Assembly (NCBI GenBank): GCA_034189225.1
Contig: JAXHVL010000045.1
Coordinates: 22,316 to 86,315 of the forward strand
DNA from: JAXHTY01 sp034189225
GTDB taxonomy: Bacteria; Desulfobacterota; Desulfobacteria; Desulfobacterales; Desulfosudaceae
DNA: 64,000 nt
Direction of reading: 5' to 3'
Shown here: piece after piece, positions 40,818 through 50,395 of the stretch
How the letters are laid out: each line of letters starts with the position of its first letter
How positions within the stretch are numbered: position 1 is the first letter of the stretch
Notes under the pieces: model-generated
The model's input: the letters and a program-made list of their open reading frames with translations, nothing else
The model's database searches: none
Told to the model about the DNA's origin: nothing
Translations under genes and position numbers: made by a program

Positions 40818-41555
40818 TCACCCGACCCCGGCGCCCTCTTCCATGGCATCCCAATGGCGCTGGATGCGCGCCATGTCACCATTATCCGCAAAGCTGTAAT
40901 GCCCCTGCTCGGCGATGATCAGGTGTTCATGCACGGCAATGCCCATGGTGCGGCATGCATAAACCAGCCGCCGGGTGATGGCGAAATCGTTTTTTGAAGG
41001 GGTTGCATCTCCGGAGGGATGGTTGTGGCAGCAGATCAGGGCCGCGGCGTTCCGGTCCATGGCCCGCCGGACGATTTCCCGCACGTAAACGGGGCTTTCG
41101 GTGACCGTGCCCTCGGACATCACCTCCGTGTCAAGCACCCTGTTTTTCGCATCCAGAAAGATGGCCAGAAACACCTCACGGCTATTGTCACGTATGGTAT
41201 GGTTGAGAAAATCCAGAAGCTGAGCAGAATTGCCGATAAGGGGACGCTCAAGGACGCGCTTTTGTAGATAACGGTCCGCCACCGCCTTGATCAGTTTGAT
41301 GCCGAAAACATTTTTGGGGCCGATGCCCGGCACCCGGCACAGTTCTTCTGTGGCGGCTGCCATTACGCCCTGAAGGGTCTTAAATTCTGCAAGTGCCGCT
41401 TTTGCCGGGGCTTTGCAGTCCCGCATGGGGGTTCCCAGGGTCAGGAGCAGCTCGATGATTTCATAGTCGTGAAAGCCGGCAAGCCCGGAGGCGAGAAACT
41501 TGTCCCTCAGCCGCTGCCGGTGGCCGGTGCCCTTGTGGAATGTTTTCGCTGTCAT
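40818..41555 (-). CDS. radC: RadC-family JAB-domain protein
   Basis: 245 aa, complete. The N-terminal helix-hairpin-helix segment (ELCRVPGIGPKNVFGIKLIK) is followed by the JAMM metal site: Glu in SEGTV and HNHPSGDATPSKND. Named for DNA repair, but the biochemical role of the family is unsettled. Downstream of gpsA on the same strand after 83 bp. Confidence 0.92.
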   Translation of the reverse strand: MTAKTFHKGTGHRQRLRDKFLASGLAGFHDYEIIELLLTLGTPMRDCKAPAKAALAEFKTLQGVMAAATEELCRVPGIGPKNVFGIKLIKAVADRYLQKRVLERPLIGNSAQLLDFLNHTIRDNSREVFLAIFLDAKNRVLDTEVMSEGTVTESPVYVREIVRRAMDRNAAALICCHNHPSGDATPSKNDFAITRRLVYACRTMGIAVHEHLIIAEQGHYSFADNGDMARIQRHWDAMEEGAGVG

Positions 41556-41638
41556 TGATACGCGACCATTCGTACCCGTTTGCGGGCCGCATTCCTCCCC
41601 AATAATCAGTGATCCATCGCCGCGCCGGACCTGTGCCG

Positions 41639-42694
41639 TCAGCTGCCGGTTACCTCCGCATCGATTTCGTGCTTGAGGTCCCGGGTCATGAGCCGGAACA
41701 CCGCATCCTTGGGCGGCAGATCATCGTAGAGAATATGGTACATTTCATTGCAGATGGGCATTTCCACGCCCATTTTGGCCGACAGGTTATAAACCGATTT
41801 GGCTGTTTTCACCCCCTCGGCCACCATTCGCATATCCGCCAGAATATCCGACAGTTTCTGCCCCTGCCCCAGCTTTTTTCCAACGGTATAGTTGCGGCTC
41901 AGATCTCCCGTGCAGGTGAGGATGAGATCCCCGACCCCGGCCAGGCCAGCGAACGTGTGGGGGTCTGCGCCCAGGGCGATGCCCAGCCGTCGGATTTCCG
42001 CAAGACCGCGGGTGATCATGGCTGCTCTGGTGTTCAGGCCCAGGCCCAGCCCGTCGCTCACCCCCGAGGCAATGGCGATAATGTTTTTCACGGCGCCGCA
42101 GAGTTCCACGCCGATCACGTCGTTGTTGGTGTAAACCCGAAACACCGGCGAGGCAAAGACCTTCTGCAGGTGAACCGCAATGTCCTGGTTTTTTGCCGCC
42201 ACCGACACCACTGTGGGGATGTTCATTCCCACCTCGCGGGCAAAACTGGGCCCTGACAATACCGTGATATGGTCCGCCGGAAGCACGTTTCCCATCGTTT
42301 CGCCAAGGACTCCGGTCATGGTTAAATGGGTTTTATTTTCAATACCCTTGGCAGCGGACACCAGAATGGCGGAAGGGTCAATGGCACCCGGGGCATCCGC
42401 CATGCGTTTGGACACCTCCCGTACCAGGTGCGAAGGGATGACCATCACAAGGATGTCTTTGCCGGCCACCACCTCAGCAAGGTCGTTGGAGACGGCAATG
42501 CCGGGGGCCAGCTGAATACCGGGCAGGTAAACCTGATTTTCGCCCCCGGATTCAATCTGTCGGCACACCTCTTCTTCGTAAGCCCACAAGGCCGGTGCCA
42601 GCCCCTTGCTGGCCAGCAGGTGGGCCAGGGCCGTTCCCCAGCTGCCGGCGCCCACAACCCCGATTTTCACCTTCTCAGGGTCCGTGTTATACAT
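41639..42694 (-). CDS. gpsA: Glycerol-3-phosphate dehydrogenase [NAD(P)+]
   Basis: 351 aa. The Rossmann motif VGAGSWGTALAHLLA near residue 10, AKGIE, SGPSFAREV, KNIIAIASGVSDGLGLG (catalytic Lys) and RGLAEIRRLG are diagnostic. It makes sn-glycerol-3-phosphate for phospholipids. The start overlaps the end of gyrA by 8 bp. The ATG at 42694 is preferred because GGAAGGGG sits about 9 nt upstream; ATG 42703 would place it too close. Confidence 0.94.
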   Translation of the reverse strand: MYNTDPEKVKIGVVGAGSWGTALAHLLASKGLAPALWAYEEEVCRQIESGGENQVYLPGIQLAPGIAVSNDLAEVVAGKDILVMVIPSHLVREVSKRMADAPGAIDPSAILVSAAKGIENKTHLTMTGVLGETMGNVLPADHITVLSGPSFAREVGMNIPTVVSVAAKNQDIAVHLQKVFASPVFRVYTNNDVIGVELCGAVKNIIAIASGVSDGLGLGLNTRAAMITRGLAEIRRLGIALGADPHTFAGLAGVGDLILTCTGDLSRNYTVGKKLGQGQKLSDILADMRMVAEGVKTAKSVYNLSAKMGVEMPICNEMYHILYDDLPPKDAVFRLMTRDLKHEIDAEVTGS

Positions 42695-45164
42695 CTGTTT
42701 CATCCCCTTCCGCCCCGTCAACGGGACCGCTGCCGTTTTCTTTTTCAGCCAGCCGTGCCGCCCCGGTGACGGTTTCGTTGTCCTCCATACCGATGAGCTT
42801 GACCCCCTGGGTGTTTCGGCTGATCACCGACACATCGGCGACCGAGATGCGGATCAACTTGCCGCGGTCGGTCATGATCATGAGGTCATCCTCGTCCTCC
42901 ACCAGCAGGATGGAGACCACACTGCCGTTGCGCAGACTGGTTTTGATGGTGATGACGCCCTTGCCGCCGCGCTTCTTCACGGGGTACTCGTCGATGGAGG
43001 TCCGCTTGCCGAAACCGTTTTCAGTGATCGTGAACAGGGTCTTGCCGTGGCTCAATACTTCCATGGCCACCACGCGGTCGCCCGAATCCAGGGTCATGCC
43101 CCGCACGCCGCGGGCCAGGCGGCCCGTGGGCCGGACATCGGACTCCAGGAACCGCACGGACTTGCCGCTGGAGCTGCCCAGGAACACATTCCAGGAGCCG
43201 TCGGTGATCCGGGCGGCGATGAGCTCGTCCCCGTCGGCCAGGCCCAGGGCGATGATGCCGCCGGACCGGGGCCGGCTGTAAGCCATGATGTCGGTCTTTT
43301 TGACCATGCCGTTGCGCGTGGCCATGAGCACATAATAACCGGGCTCGAATTCGGGCACGTTCAGCACGGTGGCAAGCTCCTCGCCGGCTTCAAAGTTCAG
43401 CAGGTTGACGATGGCCATCCCCTTGCTGGCCCGGCCGGCCTGAGGGATTTCGTATACCTTTCGCCAGAACACCCGTCCCTTGTTGGTGAAAAACAGGAAG
43501 GTGTGATGAGTGGAGGCCACAAAGAGGCGGTCCACGAAATCGTCTTCCTTGGTGCCCATGGCGGTCACCCCCTTGCCGCCCCGGTGCTGCTTCCGGTAAA
43601 GGCTGATGGGGTTGCGTTTGATGTAGCCGGTCCGGGAGACGGTCACCACCATGTCCTCTTCCACGATCATGTCTTCCAGATTGATCTCTCTGGTCTCTTC
43701 GATGATGTTGGTCTGCCGTTCGTCTCCGAAGGTCTCCTTGAGTTCCGCCAGTTCTTCCTTGATGATATCCAGCACCATCTGGTTGCTGGACAGAATCGCC
43801 TTGAAATGGGCGATCTGCTTCAGGGTTTCTTCGTATTCGGTGACGATCTTGTCGCGTTCAAGACCGGTGAGGCGCTGCAGCCGCATGTCCAGAATGGCCT
43901 GGGCCTGAATATCGGTGAGCGCATACCGGTCCATCAAACCGGCTTTGGCCACTGCCGGGGACTCGGCCTTCCGGATCAGGGCCACGATATCGTCCAGGTT
44001 GTCCAGGGCGATTTTCAGGCCTTCCAGGACATGGGCGCGGGCTTCGGCCTTTTTCAGGTCGTACTTGGTGCGCCGGATGATAATGTCTTTCCGGTGCAGG
44101 ATGAAGTATTCGAGAATTTCCTTGAGCGTCAGCAGCTCGGGCCGGTTGTTGACCACGGCCAGCAGGTTCATGCCGAAGGTGGTTTCCAGCTGGGTGTGCT
44201 TGTATAGCTGGTTGATGATCACTTCGGCAAACTGGTTCTTTTTCAGACCGATGGCGATGCGGATACCCTCTTTGTCGGACTCGTCCCGCACATAACGGAT
44301 GCCCTCAAGCTCCTTGTTTTTGACCAGTTCAGCGGTTTTTTCGATCAGGCGGGCCTTGTTGACCTGGTAGGGCAGTTCGTTGATGACGATGGTCTCTTCC
44401 TGTTTCTTCTTGTTCTGCTCCACCATCACCCGGCCGCGCACTTTCACCCGGCCGCGGCCCGTGGTGTATGCCTCGTAAATGCCCTTGCTCCCGTGGATGA
44501 TGCCGTGTGTGGGAAAATCCGGGCCGGGAATGTGCTGCATCAGCCCTTCGATGGATATTTCCGGATCGTCGATAAGGGCGGTGATGCCGTCCACCAGTTC
44601 CGAAAGGTTGTGGGGCGGAATATTGGTGGCCATGCCCACCGCGATACCCGTGGCGCCGTTCATCAGCAGGGCCGGCAGTTTTGCCGGCAGAACGGCCGGC
44701 TCGGAGAGGCTTTCATCGTAGTTGAGCTGAAAGTCCACTGTTTCCTTGTCAATGTCCGCCAGCATCTGGTGGGCCATGCGCGCCATGCGCACTTCCGTGT
44801 ACCGCATGGCCGCCGGGGAGTCGCCGTCGATGGAACCGAAGTTTCCCTGCCCGTCCACGAACGGATACCGCAGGGAAAAGACCTGGGCCATCCGGACGAT
44901 GGCATCATAAACCGCCGAGTCCCCGTGGGGATGGTATTTACCGATAACATCACCGACCACGCGGGCCGACTTTTTGTAGGGTTTGTTCCAGTCGTTCTTG
45001 AGCTCATGCATGGCAAACAGAATCCGGCGGTGAACCGGTTTCATCCCGTCGCGCACGTCCGGCAGGGCGCGGCCGATGATAACGCTCATGGCATAGTCAA
45101 GATACGACTTCTGCATTTCTTTTTCGATGCTGATGACATCGCTGGCAATGATTGGGTCTTCCAT
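42687..45164 (-). CDS. gyrA: DNA gyrase subunit A
   Basis: 825 aa, complete. The N-terminal breakage-reunion domain carries GRALPDVRDGMKPVHRRIL, HGDSAVYDAIVRMAQ and the catalytic Tyr in AMRYTEVRM. The C-terminal beta-pinwheel includes the GyrA box (QHRGGKGV) and repeats to KLIGMEDNETV, which distinguishes it from ParC. The acidic C-terminal tail overlaps gpsA. The quinolone-determining region reads GDSAVYDAIV, the ordinary form, so no resistance substitution is apparent. Confidence 0.96.
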   Translation of the reverse strand: MEDPIIASDVISIEKEMQKSYLDYAMSVIIGRALPDVRDGMKPVHRRILFAMHELKNDWNKPYKKSARVVGDVIGKYHPHGDSAVYDAIVRMAQVFSLRYPFVDGQGNFGSIDGDSPAAMRYTEVRMARMAHQMLADIDKETVDFQLNYDESLSEPAVLPAKLPALLMNGATGIAVGMATNIPPHNLSELVDGITALIDDPEISIEGLMQHIPGPDFPTHGIIHGSKGIYEAYTTGRGRVKVRGRVMVEQNKKKQEETIVINELPYQVNKARLIEKTAELVKNKELEGIRYVRDESDKEGIRIAIGLKKNQFAEVIINQLYKHTQLETTFGMNLLAVVNNRPELLTLKEILEYFILHRKDIIIRRTKYDLKKAEARAHVLEGLKIALDNLDDIVALIRKAESPAVAKAGLMDRYALTDIQAQAILDMRLQRLTGLERDKIVTEYEETLKQIAHFKAILSSNQMVLDIIKEELAELKETFGDERQTNIIEETREINLEDMIVEEDMVVTVSRTGYIKRNPISLYRKQHRGGKGVTAMGTKEDDFVDRLFVASTHHTFLFFTNKGRVFWRKVYEIPQAGRASKGMAIVNLLNFEAGEELATVLNVPEFEPGYYVLMATRNGMVKKTDIMAYSRPRSGGIIALGLADGDELIAARITDGSWNVFLGSSSGKSVRFLESDVRPTGRLARGVRGMTLDSGDRVVAMEVLSHGKTLFTITENGFGKRTSIDEYPVKKRGGKGVITIKTSLRNGSVVSILLVEDEDDLMIMTDRGKLIRISVADVSVISRNTQGVKLIGMEDNETVTGAARLAEKENGSGPVDGAEGDETDV

Positions 45165-45326
45165 TATTGTTCTGCCTGTAACCGTTTATTGGGCTGTTGA
45201 CACGCCGCAGCGTGATAAAAAGGCGGCACCACAGCCGTCTCTGGCACTTCCGCCTGCGCGGGGCGGACTTGCGGTGCCGTTTCGGGCAAAAAGAGATTGC
45301 TTCGGGTTCCGTTTTGCCGCGGCGCG

Positions 45327-45482
45327 CTATTTGGCAATAAAGCCGCCCGCTGCGATGATCAGGATAAATTCATAGGTAAAAACGGCCGTGTAGCTCTCCA
45401 TAAAGTGGTAGACAATGCCGCCGCCGATGATGGCGGGAACACCGAACACCACCAGGGTTCCCAGCATTCTTGCGATACTCAT
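45327..45482 (-). CDS. Small two-helix membrane protein
   Basis: 51 aa: MSIARMLGTLVVFGVPAIIG, then a second hydrophobic helix ending FILIIAAGGFIAK. AGGAG lies about 8 nt before the ATG at 45482, which supports the short form; a longer open frame to 45566 is made of tandem-repeat DNA. No family recognised, but the length, clean ribosome site and two membrane helices make it a good small-protein candidate. Confidence 0.6.
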   Translation of the reverse strand: MSIARMLGTLVVFGVPAIIGGGIVYHFMESYTAVFTYEFILIIAAGGFIAK

Positions 45483-45502
45483 TGGTGATCTCCTGTATAC
45501 AG

Positions 45503-45544
45503 TTTTGAGTTTTGAGTTTTGAGTTGTGAGTTTTGAGTTGTGAG
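45503..45544. repeat. Degenerate tandem repeat of TTTTGAG/TTGTGAG units
   Basis: Five to six 7-8 bp units (TTTTGAG, TTGTGAG) in a row upstream of the small membrane-protein gene; related CTCA/CTCACAACTCACC runs lie at 45588-45612 and at 1442-1480. Low-complexity DNA, function unknown. Confidence 0.6.
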
Positions 45545-45612
45545 GCTTGAGGGGTAAAAAAGCCATTTTACCGCTTTTCCCTCACCTCTCATTCCTCACA
45601 ACTCACCCCTCT

Positions 45613-46902
45613 TTAAACTTTTTCAATAATCATGGCCATGCCCATGCCGCCGCCGATGCACATGGTCACCAGGCCGGTGCCGTAATTTTTTCGTTTCATC
45701 TGGTGAATCGCGGTGACCATCTGCCGGGCACCGGTGCAGCCGATGGGATGGCCAAGGGAAATGCCGCTGCCCAGGGCGTTGGGCTTTTCCGTGGCGATGC
45801 CAAGCTCCCGCATGCAGCCGATGGCCTGGGATGCAAACGCTTCGTTGAGCTCGATCATTTCGATATCGTCGATGCTCATGCCTGTGGTCTTGAGCACCTT
45901 CCGTACGGCAGGGATGGGGCCAAGGCCCATGTATGCCGGGTCCACACCGCCGCTGGCAAAGCCCTTTATTTTTGCGATCGGTTCAAGACCCAGCTCCTTT
46001 GCCTTGTCCGCGCTCATCATCAGCACGGCCGCTGCCGCATCGTTGATGCCGGAGGCGTTGCCGGCCGTGACGGTGCCGTCCTTGGCAAAGGCGGGCCTCA
46101 GCTTGGCCATTTTTTCCATATCGGTTTCCATGGGACGTTCGTCCGTGTCAAACACCGTGTCCCCCTTGCGGGATTTAATGGTCACCGGCACGATTTCCTC
46201 GGCAAAGGTGCCGTCCTTGATGGCCGCAAGTGCGCGGTTGTGGGAGAGCACCCCCAGGCTGTCCTGTTCTTCGCGGCTGATATCGTAGGTCCGGGCGATG
46301 TTTTCCGCGGTCATGCCCATGTGATACCCGTAAAAAATTTCATACAGCCCGTCAAACACCATCAGGTCGTAAATATCGCCCACGCCCGTCAGTTCCATTC
46401 GGTGGCCCCAGCGGGCCTTGGGCAGGGCCATGGGCGCAAGGCTCATGTTTTCCTGACCGCCGGCGAGGATGATATCCGATTCGCCGGCCATAATGGCCGA
46501 GGCGGCCACGGCGATGGCCTTCAGGCCCGACCCGCAGATCTTGTTGACCGTCATGGCGGGGGTTTCCTTGGGAAAACCGGCCCGGATCATGGCCTGACGG
46601 GCCGTGTTCTGGCCCTGGCCGGCCTGGAGCACGCTGCCCATGACCACCTCGTCGATAACCACGGGCCGGGCGCTGTCGTCCCAGTCATCGGCATCGGCTT
46701 CCAGCGGAATTTGACCTTTATCCCGAAGGCTGTCCGGCGCTGTCTCGGTCATGAGGTCGCTGACGACCGGCCGGATACCGGCTTTTTTCAGGGTACCTTT
46801 CATTACCGTGGCACCCAGATCCACCACGGGAACGGTTTTCAGAGAACCGCCGAATGCGCCGATGGCGGTTCGCGCGCCGTCTACGATCACTACATCTTTC
46901 AT
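45613..46902 (-). CDS. Acetyl-CoA C-acetyltransferase (thiolase)
   Basis: 429 aa. Nucleophilic Cys in VNKICGSGLKAIAVAAS, NEAFASQAIGC, the catalytic His in GSGISLGHPIGCTGARQ and the second Cys in TMCIGGGMGMAMI are all present, so it is an active thiolase. It is about 35 residues longer than usual because of an insert at residues about 45-80 (TAPDSLRDKGQIPLEADADD), seen in some anaerobe thiolases. It could work in beta-oxidation or acetoacetyl-CoA formation. 10 bp downstream of aspS. Confidence 0.92.
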   Translation of the reverse strand: MKDVVIVDGARTAIGAFGGSLKTVPVVDLGATVMKGTLKKAGIRPVVSDLMTETAPDSLRDKGQIPLEADADDWDDSARPVVIDEVVMGSVLQAGQGQNTARQAMIRAGFPKETPAMTVNKICGSGLKAIAVAASAIMAGESDIILAGGQENMSLAPMALPKARWGHRMELTGVGDIYDLMVFDGLYEIFYGYHMGMTAENIARTYDISREEQDSLGVLSHNRALAAIKDGTFAEEIVPVTIKSRKGDTVFDTDERPMETDMEKMAKLRPAFAKDGTVTAGNASGINDAAAAVLMMSADKAKELGLEPIAKIKGFASGGVDPAYMGLGPIPAVRKVLKTTGMSIDDIEMIELNEAFASQAIGCMRELGIATEKPNALGSGISLGHPIGCTGARQMVTAIHQMKRKNYGTGLVTMCIGGGMGMAMIIEKV

Positions 46903-46912
46903 ATAATGCTCC

Positions 46913-48700
46913 TTACGCTTCTTTATTGATTTTGAGTTTCAGGGACAACTCCTCCAGCTGTTTTTTGTCCACTGCCGACGGGGCGTCCGTCAGGATGCAT
47001 GCGGCCTTCTGGGTCTTGGGAAAGGCGATCACATCCCGGATGGATTCCTCTCCGCAGAATAGCATTACCAGCCGGTCGAACCCGAAGGCGATGCCGCCGT
47101 GGGGCGGCGCGCCGGACTCGAGGGCGTCCAGCAGAAAGCCGAATTTTGTCTGATATTCTTCCGTCTCCATGCCGAGGGCCGCGAACATTTTTTCCTGCAG
47201 CGCCCGGTCGTGAATACGGATGCTGCCGCCACCGATTTCGGTGCCGTTGAGTACCAGGTCATAGGCCCGGGACCGGACGGCGGGCGGGTCGTCCATGAGG
47301 TTGTCGATGTCTTCCGGATGGGGGGCGGTAAAGGGATGGTGCATGGCCGCGTATCGTTTTTCCGTCTCGTCATATTCGAAAAACGGAAAATCGGTGATCC
47401 ACACGAAGTTCATTTCCGACCTGTCGATGAGCCCGAGTTTTTCGGCCACCAGGTTTCGCAGGTTGCCCAGCGCGTCGTTAACCACCTTGGGCACATCCGC
47501 TCCGAAGAAAATCAGGTCGCCCGGGGCCATGTCCAGCCGTTCGGCAATGGCCTGCTGTTCCGCCTCGGTGAAGAATTTCGCAATGGGCGACTGCCAGCCG
47601 TCTTCTTTCACCTTCACCCATGCCAGGCCCTTGGCCTTATAAATGGCCACAAATTCGGTGAAGTCGTCCAGTTCCTTGCGGGTAAAGGTGGCGCATCCCT
47701 TGGCATTCATGGCCTTAACGATGCCGCCTTTTTTCACGGCGTCGGCAAACACCTTGAACCCGCAGGCCGCCGCGATGTCCGAGATGTCGGTGAGCTTCAG
47801 CCCGAACCGCAGGTCCGGCTTGTCCAGCCCGTAAGCGGCCACCGCATCGTCATAGGTCATGCGCGGGAAGGGCAGTTGCGGGGTCTTCCCTGTGAGTTCG
47901 CCCACAATGGCGGCCACCAGGCCCTCGGCTTTGGCCATGACATCGTCTTCGGTCACAAAGGACATCTCCATGTCGATCTGGGTGAATTCCGGCTGCCGGT
48001 CGGCCCGCAGGTCCTCATCCCGGAAACACTTGACAATCTGGTAGTACCGGTCGAACCCGGCCATCATCAGCAATTGTTTGAACAGCTGGGGCGACTGGGG
48101 CAGGGCATAGAAACTGCCCGGTGAAATGCGGCTGGGCACCAGGTAGTCCCGGGCCCCTTCCGGCGTGTTCCGGGTGAGAAAGGGGGTTTCAATGTCCAGG
48201 AACCCCTGGCTGTCCAGGAAGTTCCGGGCCGCCGCGGATGCCCGGTGGCGGTTGATGATGTTCTGCTGCATGCCCGGCCGCCGCAGGTCAATGTGCCGGT
48301 TTTTCAGCCGGATGTTTTCCGACACGTCGATTCTGTCTTCGATCATGAAGGGCGGGGTCTTGGCGGTGTTCAGGATCACCAGTTCACTGACCAGCACCTC
48401 GATTTCGCCGGTGGCCAGGTTGGGGTTGATCATGTCTTCCGGCCGTTTTTCCACGATGCCGCGAACGCAGAGCACGTATTCGTTGCGGATGGCGTGGGCG
48501 GTCTCGTGCACGTGTTTGTCGATGTCCGGGTTGAACACCACCTGGGTGATGCCGAATCGGTCCCGAAGGTCCACAAATATCACCCCGCCGTGATCCCGGC
48601 GGCGCTGGGCCCAGCCGGCCAGTACCACCTCGGTGCCGGCGGCGTCGGCGTTGAGCGCGTTGCAGTGATGGGTTCGTTTCATATGGGAAGGTAAGTCCAC
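46913..48700 (-). CDS. aspS: Aspartyl-tRNA synthetase (bacterial type)
   Basis: 595 aa class II synthetase. N-terminal anticodon-binding OB fold (VLAGWAQRRRDHGGVIFVDLRDRFG), motif 2 FRDEDLRADRQPEFTQIDMEMSF in part, a GAD insertion domain, and motif 3 GIAFGFDRLVMLF. Whether it is discriminating or also charges tRNA-Asn cannot be told here. The GTG at 48700 has AGAGGA about 8 nt upstream and shares its first base with the hisS stop codon; the ATG at 48682 has no ribosome site. Confidence 0.94.
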   Translation of the reverse strand: MDLPSHMKRTHHCNALNADAAGTEVVLAGWAQRRRDHGGVIFVDLRDRFGITQVVFNPDIDKHVHETAHAIRNEYVLCVRGIVEKRPEDMINPNLATGEIEVLVSELVILNTAKTPPFMIEDRIDVSENIRLKNRHIDLRRPGMQQNIINRHRASAAARNFLDSQGFLDIETPFLTRNTPEGARDYLVPSRISPGSFYALPQSPQLFKQLLMMAGFDRYYQIVKCFRDEDLRADRQPEFTQIDMEMSFVTEDDVMAKAEGLVAAIVGELTGKTPQLPFPRMTYDDAVAAYGLDKPDLRFGLKLTDISDIAAACGFKVFADAVKKGGIVKAMNAKGCATFTRKELDDFTEFVAIYKAKGLAWVKVKEDGWQSPIAKFFTEAEQQAIAERLDMAPGDLIFFGADVPKVVNDALGNLRNLVAEKLGLIDRSEMNFVWITDFPFFEYDETEKRYAAMHHPFTAPHPEDIDNLMDDPPAVRSRAYDLVLNGTEIGGGSIRIHDRALQEKMFAALGMETEEYQTKFGFLLDALESGAPPHGGIAFGFDRLVMLFCGEESIRDVIAFPKTQKAACILTDAPSAVDKKQLEELSLKLKINKEA

Positions 48701-49986
48701 TATCTATTCCTCTGCTGCTTGTCCGTGTTGGTTAATAGCGGTTTAATCGCTTCGGTCAGGTTATCGATGGCGATTTCCTGCTGGTCCTTTGTGGTCATGT
48801 CCCGGAGCGGGGCGATGCCGGATTCAAGCTCTGCATCCCCCACGATCAGGGTCCGGGCCGCGTGCAGCCGGTCAGCCAGTTTCATCTGGCTTTTCAGGCT
48901 GCGGTCTTCAAACGCCATTTCCGCGCGAAAGCCGGATCGGTTGAGGTCGCACATCCAGCCGAACGCCTTTTCCCGGCTTTGATCGCCCAGGGCCGCGATA
49001 AAGAGGTCTACGCCCCGGGCTTCCGGCACCACGTCTTCATTGGCAACGATTTCCGCCAGCCGTTCAAACCCGATGGCGAATCCCACAGCCGGCTGATCCG
49101 GTCCGTCGAGCATTTTCACCAGCTCGTCATACCGGCCGCCGCCGGCGATGGCGCTCTGGGCACCGAGTTTGCCGGTCTGCACTTCGAAAGTGGTGCGGGT
49201 ATAGTAGTCCAGCCCGCGCACCATGCGTTTGTCCAGTTCATAAGCCAGGCCCATGTCATTCAACAGGCCGGTGACGGTGTCAAAATGTTCCCGGCAGTCG
49301 CTGCACAGAAAATCGGTCATGGCCGGGGCTTCCGCCGTGGCCTGTCGGCACCCTTCCACCTTGCAGTCCAGCACCCTCAGGGGGTTCCGGTCCATGCGGC
49401 GGGCGCAGTCGGCGCACAAATCCGGCTGCTTTGATTTCAGAAATCCGATCAGGGCGGTTTTGAAATCCGGTCGGCACTGCCGGCACCCCAGGGAGTTGAG
49501 GTGAAGGCCGGCGTCTGAGACCGACAGCCGGTCTTTGAGTAGGGTCATCAGCATGAGAATCAGCTGGGCATCGATATAGGGGGCGCTGATGCCCAGGGCC
49601 TCGGCATTGATCTGGTGGAACTGGCGGTACCGTCCCTTCTGGGGGCGTTCCCGACGGAACATGGGGCCGATGGTATAAAGCTTTTGCACCGGGTCCCCGG
49701 CGTACAGCTTATGCTGAATATAGGCGCGCACCACCGAAGCGGTGGCCTCGGGCCGAAGGGTGATCAACTGGCCGGTCCGATCGGCAAAGGTGTACATCTC
49801 TTTTTCCACGATATCGGTATCTTCGCCGATGCTCTTTTCAAAAAGTGTCGCCTTTTCCATGACGGGCGGCCGGATTTCCGCAAACCCGAAATCCGCAAAG
49901 GTATCGGCCGTCATCTGTTCGATGTGCCGCCACACCCTCGCCTCTTCCGGCAGTATATCCTTAAACCCCTTGATTAATTGTAACAT
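48700..49986 (-). CDS. hisS: Histidyl-tRNA synthetase
   Basis: 428 aa class II synthetase. Motif 1 region (GFAEIRPPVMEKATLFEKSIG), TLRPEATASVVRAYIQH, motif 2 RRERPQKGRYRQFHQ, the HisA motif RGLDYYTRTTFE and motif 3 AVGFAIGFERL. The C-terminal anticodon-binding domain is complete. Paired with aspS, an arrangement common in bacteria. Its TAG overlaps the aspS GTG. Confidence 0.96.
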   Translation of the reverse strand: MLQLIKGFKDILPEEARVWRHIEQMTADTFADFGFAEIRPPVMEKATLFEKSIGEDTDIVEKEMYTFADRTGQLITLRPEATASVVRAYIQHKLYAGDPVQKLYTIGPMFRRERPQKGRYRQFHQINAEALGISAPYIDAQLILMLMTLLKDRLSVSDAGLHLNSLGCRQCRPDFKTALIGFLKSKQPDLCADCARRMDRNPLRVLDCKVEGCRQATAEAPAMTDFLCSDCREHFDTVTGLLNDMGLAYELDKRMVRGLDYYTRTTFEVQTGKLGAQSAIAGGGRYDELVKMLDGPDQPAVGFAIGFERLAEIVANEDVVPEARGVDLFIAALGDQSREKAFGWMCDLNRSGFRAEMAFEDRSLKSQMKLADRLHAARTLIVGDAELESGIAPLRDMTTKDQQEIAIDNLTEAIKPLLTNTDKQQRNR

Positions 49987-50395
49987 TTTATTTATCTTAA
50001 ATGGTTCTATGCGATGGCCATGCCTGTCAGCAGCGGCCAGGCTACGCCAGCATCTCTATATGGCCCTGGTGCGTATATGGCTTCCGTATTGCGCTGATAT
50101 TCATGTTGTCTCGTCCATGCAGGACAGGCTGAAGCCATTCACAAAAACACCCCTATAAACTTTCTAAATCTATACGTTCACACCGGCTTAGTCAACATTT
50201 TAATTGCCCAGAATATTTTGAACAATGTCCCATAAAACGCGGCCGTACGGGTGTTTTGCGGCGGAGTTCCGGTCCTTGCACTGTCGGAAAAAAGACTTTC
50301 TTCTTCTCCCTTCAGATGGTATATGAAATTTTAAAACAGTATTCAGCCGGGATGGAGCGATTGACCGGACCGGATGAATCATACAGGAGTTGAAA
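49987..50395. other. Divergent intergenic region between hisS and iorA
   Basis: 409 bp between divergently transcribed genes, so it should hold both promoters. The only firm signal is the iorA ribosome site AGGAG at about 50384-50388. No gene or repeat recognised. Confidence 0.4.

Noticed and set aside
42606..44207. 533-codon plus-strand frame opposite gyrA
   Set aside because: Antisense shadow of gyrA; His/Gly/Gln-rich composition typical of reversed GC-rich coding DNA.
43600..45164. Possible parC instead of gyrA
   Set aside because: The QHRGGKGV GyrA box and full six-blade C-terminal domain favour gyrA.
45547..46929. 460-codon plus-strand frame opposite the thiolase
   Set aside because: Antisense shadow of an intact thiolase gene.
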